Assembly: GCF_965230805.1 (NCBI RefSeq)
Contig: NZ_OZ246019.1
Span: 1,302,001 to 1,366,000, forward strand
Direction: 5' to 3'
DNA from: Marinifilum sp965230805
Lineage (GTDB): Bacteria > Bacteroidota > Bacteroidia > Bacteroidales > Marinifilaceae
Length of the DNA: 64,000 bases
Shown here: piece after piece, positions 62,901 through 64,000 of the stretch
Layout: the number at the start of each line of letters is the position of its first letter
How positions within the stretch are numbered: the first letter of the stretch is position 1
Translations under genes and position numbers: made by a program
Notes under the pieces: generated by a model
Databases searched by the model: none
Told to the model about the DNA's origin: nothing
What the model saw: the letters and a program-made list of their open reading frames with translations, nothing else

Positions 62901-63133
62901 AAGTCATCATATCCTCGATAAATGTATACTGTGATGTCTTTTACAGAGTTGGTTGATAAAATTGCCCTGTGATAACCAATATCTTTTGGAACAGATGATC
63001 CATTATAAAAGGGCGGTACATAATGTTCGTAATCATATTGAGCAAAACCAGAAACCGGAAATGCAAACAGAACCAGAATAAAAATGGACTTTAATAAATA
63101 ATGAAATCGAGTAAAATTTAAACCAATAATCAT
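50903..63133 (-). CDS. Giant type B T9SS surface protein with Ig-like repeats and CHU_C sorting domain
   Basis: The protein has 4076 residues. A signal peptide (LVLFAFPVSGFAQ) is followed by an IgGFc-binding-like region at about 80-500 (FINMRHSTKDQG, VNSGSWTAGPSGQDIG). A jelly-roll-like region spans about 570-745. About 31 Ig-like domains span about 745-3506, mostly of 85-100 residues, with CEG near the first cysteine, KW or QW cores and GxYxC ends. Several PKD-like or SprB-like repeats follow, and a CHU_C domain (about 3990-4076) begins SPNAFTPNSNNENDRF and ends KGTFMLIR. The CHU_C tail directs T9SS type B export, and the neighbouring PorP gene fits. Probable role: adhesion or gliding at the cell surface. 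Confidence 0.93.
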   Translation of the reverse strand: MIIGLNFTRFHYLLKSIFILVLFAFPVSGFAQYDYEHYVPPFYNGSSVPKDIGYHRAILSTNSVKDITVYIYRGYDDLIDQVTISNQSPKSYAFYNSAGDEKGVITKYPHTYDFPENVVGAKELNKVLTSEGLRFYSPDAPFFVNMRHSTKDQGSSLTTKGTYAYGTEFLSGHVYTDKNSATHRRSHFISVMAIEDNTLVNFSNIKVSGLTEFNSTTNQLQAQSVDPTTVITRTLNKGESYIVGVDHDLSGFQDKDKNAMNGTSVTSSKPIVVNSGSWTAGPSGQDIGVDQIVPIDQVRNEYIILRGKGNSTTERPIIVATEDNVSVEVNGSPAGTIAKKGDYLILNDPYDVNGNAYILTDKNVYVYQTLSGSSSKIGPTVGMNFIPPVSTSGIREVTVPYAEILAKQSVNGVITILTQTGAVVSYSKDGDKTLYPISDIVSSTTQIAGVPQWEIYKLDKNLTGSYRFYSNKAINVAWLVESGVVGAAGYYSGFTKEISKILPELDVYVDGKLDLICESYDDKIQVSIKDPRPDYYEWYVNDFKGDPINPNGPLLVDAPNEETSYYVVGSYRDPAMDQLFNGSFFEKTVDSDYSEVHGNLRNPGEYTTVRQTTEADPSFKYPAFTDMDNDYMFMAISDNYGDIIYRGTSVDVVDGFNYIVKLYGRSVDDKASYTSPQNLKIMVNDDVIVDNFKVEKTNEWQSVSALWKPKGASNAILKILNNNSSGIHSAFALDSITLVQAVQDTAVFVARVVPNYSYSNSGKTFQFCEAVRNSLDVSNGDTSWYKYSWAKKEKGTENYIDLEDVVDELSGTKTHELIFLDPQQENEGDYRCTISFKEEYKQCGSSSDNVHADLSVLVDRAATVKIRADKTNFCFGTTATLDASVTGDAGQVKWYVNGAAYPDFVGNPFVFAADNPAGIYTVRCEAENGCGLASDEITLNVLSAPELTALTPNTDLCEGDDIIITADATGDGILVYSWKEGTTDLAETGSILTVPATMDNRESIFSVSVSSVYSTAGSDVVCHNDAALSVRDLDVVPLVTIDDPLDDVTLCEGTTTHTFGVGVSEANSYYKFVWEKDGTIDTETTGGQKIISPIATGDEGTYKVTVSNRCDSEVSVADLIVVAKMVVTDITTDETGPFCNPTNVTVTFNDNGAVAEYKAIKPDGTEISITNPYTFEVNTTNEGSWQFIAVPNCGTENFTHEFTWNIIPEFGALTIDDIGTCLGENVSFVAKVEEMSALSEIKYSWTNEAGAIVGTDETALAIDNVEESDLGIYTCTVSDQCNSKTESATLSMQKVNTPNTASDIPPLCEGEKFRLDIDYVGTPTFQWYFSDINSASIGNNDYLEIDPVSKADEGVYYCVIHLICGSDVTIQRKLTVNEHISIVSPADETFDICENVEQEFNIEIDGDEYTLEWYDDSNNHIADLDNKTLVKIDALAPRLTPYTYTAKVTSLGGCDYLEKKYIVQVHEKPILSTLVNSVEKCAGLVELNITESGEHNGISWWKDAVEITDGNAEPTDFVIDLASSSDNGIYTAKVNAAYCPADSVLISVDITNNIVVTAQSDATTTICEDGTISLFVTANAGDDKIDYKWTQTDHPAKEFPNSPIIELKHVKIGEDDGEYTCELSNDLVCGNKTLTFNVNINKNPSITDDPKDRTVCETEISIDFTVVADAEGGPNYKWYNSKGEILGATNATFTETNLLDGETYYCEVTGKSGDCGKVISKKATLTIIKEVAVTNPLDQNIADGANAKFGVVATGEPNYTYQWQENSGSGWNDIFDGGKYSGAKTSELLITNALKADFDGNQYRCVVNSDGTVCGSNAISNAAILTINSVNKISAQPEDQVVCEGENIVFEITGTKATGLTYQWQYHNGDNNFIDAYSESDVLVSTYTVPNATQAMESWGVRCIVSDGISTGQPSNEVSVDVWENIVVTTLDNPGLTACVDAPFSITVEATGENLKYKWYEVGEEATVLSTSATFSIAKVTTGDEATYKVDVYNDQNCNKETRTFVVDVLELATVSDPADWTMCSTEADPDFIVSGGGDDISYQWYNSSGSIVGATGNSYTENHPVDGESYYCEVSNVCNIVTSKSAVLTVVEPLTVTDPDHQSIADNGTAHFSVTASGEPNYTYQWQVWNGSGWDDLLETLNYSNVNTAELTVSKALIGTFNGKEYRCKVTSDGGVCDPEVFSDKAILNITTDNHITAQPLDQKLCEGDPVTFTVGTVAAVDTYNWFYNDGTGDQPADPAWVSGGQLTIDPVTTAMNGWEFYCKVAIGTGTAKTTNKVDLTIWEKVSIVAPAVDITEEVCKGVSRNLSVTADGDEIEYKWYVSGTPGDVLSTTSSYYVDEINTDIVYECEVSNTCKTERRIFTFTVRDELAINTQPSDFTICEGEPIPEFSVTASGYAPLSYQWLENGIAVTAVVVDGNKYTPATAIDGNTYYCIITDACGNSLTSDVAELIVNQGVTITSQPADITISDGENATFELTATGDEISGVPITYQWQVWNGSDWDDLVDDATYSGSNLASLTITTANTLFNNNQYRCLVSNTCSTDVASATATLTVNALIKIFTQPTNLQACENEDVKFEIIGTNSGFTYEWQYDEGSGFAVAVGNHGMIASVDGTGKISTLTVPNVTTAMNSWAFRCIVKDGSSADETSNEVKVEVFEPVVFDPVLDQDLCFDESKQITLNVTSGTTPLTYSWMKDATTEVSTTTMLNIGADDNGDYKVIVGNGGICPDKSSNFTVYHHEKLSLNAWANGSEMCTNNSQTLSVSINNIDPTLSLTYKWYKDNVEIPLENTDDYTFTPSNKSESGQYKVEVSDGCSTESVSGYVNVFDPIARVNNWDKTTELCLGDELNLEVQLTGDVKSYAWTHQGATISSATTSYLISSLSDTDAGTYICTVTDNCGNSIEYKTELTVIHTPEITLGIEDLSAICEGKDLEMGSIVVNGSFDNITWQVPAAVSGTVEDDSKRYYLGAATTTMEGNYKVTVKNKCGEDVSVGAQVVNPTPTLESIADKTVCQWEDVVFRAKATGRSLHYKWYIDDVETGVTISALLMSGSDVLPADAFTPGTYTIKCVVTNDNSCGEELTETAQLTVDPATILNTTLANDVKFVGEDYDMTVDITGHKLTYSWTHEKDGVITPLAVNGPTISFKDIQLSDAGYYHCTITGSCGTRLASGKLTVKEPVVIVEGLADLEEKCEGEPLSLNIDATGQVNNVVWKKGETVLPFTDLNLYIPELTTADAGVYTCIIEGEGAPAGGIIQKITVRVYENTTLIAPLGNRPVCEGEMLSWTPNVTGAKDIQFEWYFEGVKISDDKTLNYTSTEIIHEGDYEVQVTGVCGDVSTTGSLEVTELPKITSISESDEVCENESLVEFSVEATGEKLKYQWQKDGVDIPGKTSPVLSLTSIQLNDDASYTCEVSNYCTSVISDKMTLTVIAQLRILSEIADIEVCSNEEVTLVADVEGNDVTYQWKLDGVDISGETSSVYHILESDPLDNGYYTCIVSDRCTDSRSTKPTELIVHELPNTAIFGRMKLCAKEDRVTYVTNQVNENEYGWDVDGGIFAGPQQGLRTRVTWGEEDEGQLSIYISDVATGCESKVDSVVVLHALPTVNLAAFESKGVCEESFTLSGGYPEGGIYWVDDISEEVFDPADKGPGTYNIHYSYTDENGCSNVTGKTIIQVDALPVVNITDDTTIGSCKPFTLTAKTNENNIQWSPATNLDDANSMSPIFTPGESQVLIATVMDEHGCTNMDLVELTVAPLPVVSTIPDTTVGQCNQLKLLTDIVGNAEDVSWTNADHLDDPYTRSPKIINAPEGTYTYKINVTDLYGCNSEDEVIVHMVADPKLDEDVFACEGDQFQVNIADMDNPIWNDGYADEARIIDQPGKYLLTVENEHGCGDQQRFVINPTPKLDLRNNLIFDGPKEIELLEGRPVTIHEGQSVIIAPNLPLEYSPYFFEWQDGTILQRYEASETGTYELKVRDNLGCVAVDSVSLEVKPVGLESPNAFTPNSNNENDRFYLKDINYDIEKYEMYVYNRWGELLYKTDQVGRNGGWDGKYNGKMCPSGAYVWMVFINGELTNKGTFMLIR
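54920..58205 (-). repeat. Three-fold super-repeat of four Ig domains
   Basis: Blocks start near 58200, 57105 and 56020, each about 1.09 kb and 364 residues. Marker words recur in each block: IADG, IADN or ISDG in place of the first Cys, then SGW(N/D)D or GSDWDD, then AMxSW or AMNGW and a DVLST-like segment. They sit inside the giant surface-protein gene. Confidence 0.7.
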
Positions 63134-63527
63134 ATCTTAAAATTCAGGATTTAGTAAAAGTTATTGTAAATCTTTTCCGGAGTAAGAAAAACCTTATTAC
63201 GATGATCCCTATTCCTTACAAAGACTAATTCAATGATATTGAGAACAATTCAAATATCAACTGATGTACATTGTATATATGGCTAATATTATTCCGCAAA
63301 TCTACTTTTTAAACTGATAAAAGCATACTTTTGTTACATATTTAATAAAAGTATTTAGTGCAGTCTCAACAAAAAAACGACCCTTCTTTCGAAAGACCGT
63401 TTTTAAACAATTATTATAATATTACGATTACTACTTGATCTGTTAATAATTTCCCTTCAATTGCCAGATGCAAGCCTCAAGATCAAAATAATCATTCCCA
63501 TGTATGTTAACAATTATTTTAATCCTC
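63134..63527. other. Spacer between the giant gene and the M24 peptidase gene
   Basis: No gene is supported in 394 bp. It contains the giant gene's promoter region and, at 63370-63408, a hairpin-like AACGACCC..CTTTCGAAAG..CGTTTTT that may terminate one strand. Confidence 0.4.
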
Positions 63528-64000
63528 TCATTTCATAACAGATTCAACCTCATCTACTGATATTGGAATTCTTTTACCAATTAACCTATTACCTGTTTCC
63601 GTAACCAAAACATCATCCTCTAAACGAATACCTCCAAAGTTGCGATATTCATTTACTTTATCGTAATTGATAAACTCAGTATATAATCCTTCATTTTGAA
63701 ACTTATCAATTAAAGCCGGAATAAAGTAAATTCCAGGTTCATTCGTTAATACAAATCCTGGCTTCAACTCCTTACCCAAACGTAAATATGCTGTTCCAAA
63801 TTGATCGATTCTTTGAACTTCATCATCATATCCTACGTAGTTTTCCCCATAGTCTTCCATATCATGAACATCAAGCCCCATCATATGCCCCAAACCATGT
63901 GGCATAAACAATGCATGAGCACCTGCTTTTACAGCTTCATCAACATCACCTTTCATTAAACCTAGTTTTTTCAATCCTGTTGCCAGAACTTTGCAAACCT
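63528..64000 (-). CDS. M24-family aminopeptidase P (5' part outside window)
   Basis: The minus-strand frame is open to the window edge, giving about 157 residues of the C-terminal half. Metal-binding blocks are HGLGHMMGLDVHDMEDYG, LKPGFVLTNEPGIYFIP and GIRLEDDVLVTETG, in the order and spacing of Xaa-Pro aminopeptidases (pita-bread fold, two metals). The histidine, both glutamates and the arginine lie in these blocks. It removes N-terminal residues before proline in the cytoplasm. Only the start is missing, so the active status cannot be fully judged. Confidence 0.92.
   Translation of the reverse strand, partial: VCKVLATGLKKLGLMKGDVDEAVKAGAHALFMPHGLGHMMGLDVHDMEDYGENYVGYDDEVQRIDQFGTAYLRLGKELKPGFVLTNEPGIYFIPALIDKFQNEGLYTEFINYDKVNEYRNFGGIRLEDDVLVTETGNRLIGKRIPISVDEVESVMK

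Overview
The window looks like an AT-rich chromosome segment from a marine or anaerobic member of the Bacteroidota, probably the Marinilabiliales/Marinifilaceae group (the group name is an inference). The reasons are a type IX secretion (T9SS) protein pair of the PorP plus CHU_C-terminal type, a separate MnmD methyltransferase, DUF3127, DUF418, DUF6249 and long HU-type proteins, Bacteroidota-style lipoprotein signals, double-glycine leader peptides, and the near absence of Shine-Dalgarno sequences.

Layout. 1-3.4 kb holds an aldehyde dehydrogenase cut by the window edge, an XRE/S24 regulator and an EamA transporter. 3.4-13.1 kb is an accessory island. It has co-oriented minus-strand genes, each followed at its 3' end by a large imperfect palindrome resembling an integron attC site, and no integrase is visible. 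Its cargo is a truncated three-Cys-motif partner (TcmP-like) protein with a small secreted SPFH-like protein, a carboxypeptidase-regulatory-like protein, a frameshifted regulator coupled to a 52-residue double-glycine peptide, and a C10 (streptopain-like) protease with a small lipoprotein. One palindrome carries two group II introns, one in each arm and in opposite orientations. A hairpin array (seven 40-bp units, then about five degenerate reversed units) closes the island.

13.4-34 kb is mostly housekeeping and envelope functions: CDF metal efflux, a 5'-nucleotidase split into two overlapping genes, DNA polymerase IV, a MATE pump overlapping mnmD, two FKBP isomerases, a cyclophilin, a DUF3127 protein with an SSB-like acidic tail, an ECF sigma factor with a membrane partner, an M64 peptidase, an MscS channel, and small membrane proteins and lipoproteins. 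A gene with three in-frame TAA codons and an HU-like protein preceded by 21-bp-period repeats lie at 31-33 kb.

33-50 kb carries a KAS III enzyme, a candidate structured RNA, a membrane-anchored reductive-dehalogenase-like Fe-S protein, a TPR protein, rlmB, DUF418, ABC-F, an AAA ATPase, a secreted GHL10-like protein, rlmD, a hybrid-free sensor histidine kinase and yaaA. 49.8-63.1 kb is a T9SS type B pair: a PorP/SprF-like barrel and a 4076-residue surface protein with an IgGFc-binding-like N-terminus, about 31 Ig-like domains (three blocks of a four-domain super-repeat within them) and a CHU_C sorting domain. The window ends inside an M24 aminopeptidase gene.

No tRNA, rRNA, CRISPR array or intact insertion sequence was recognised. 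Boundaries of introns and palindromes were read by eye and may be off by a few bases.
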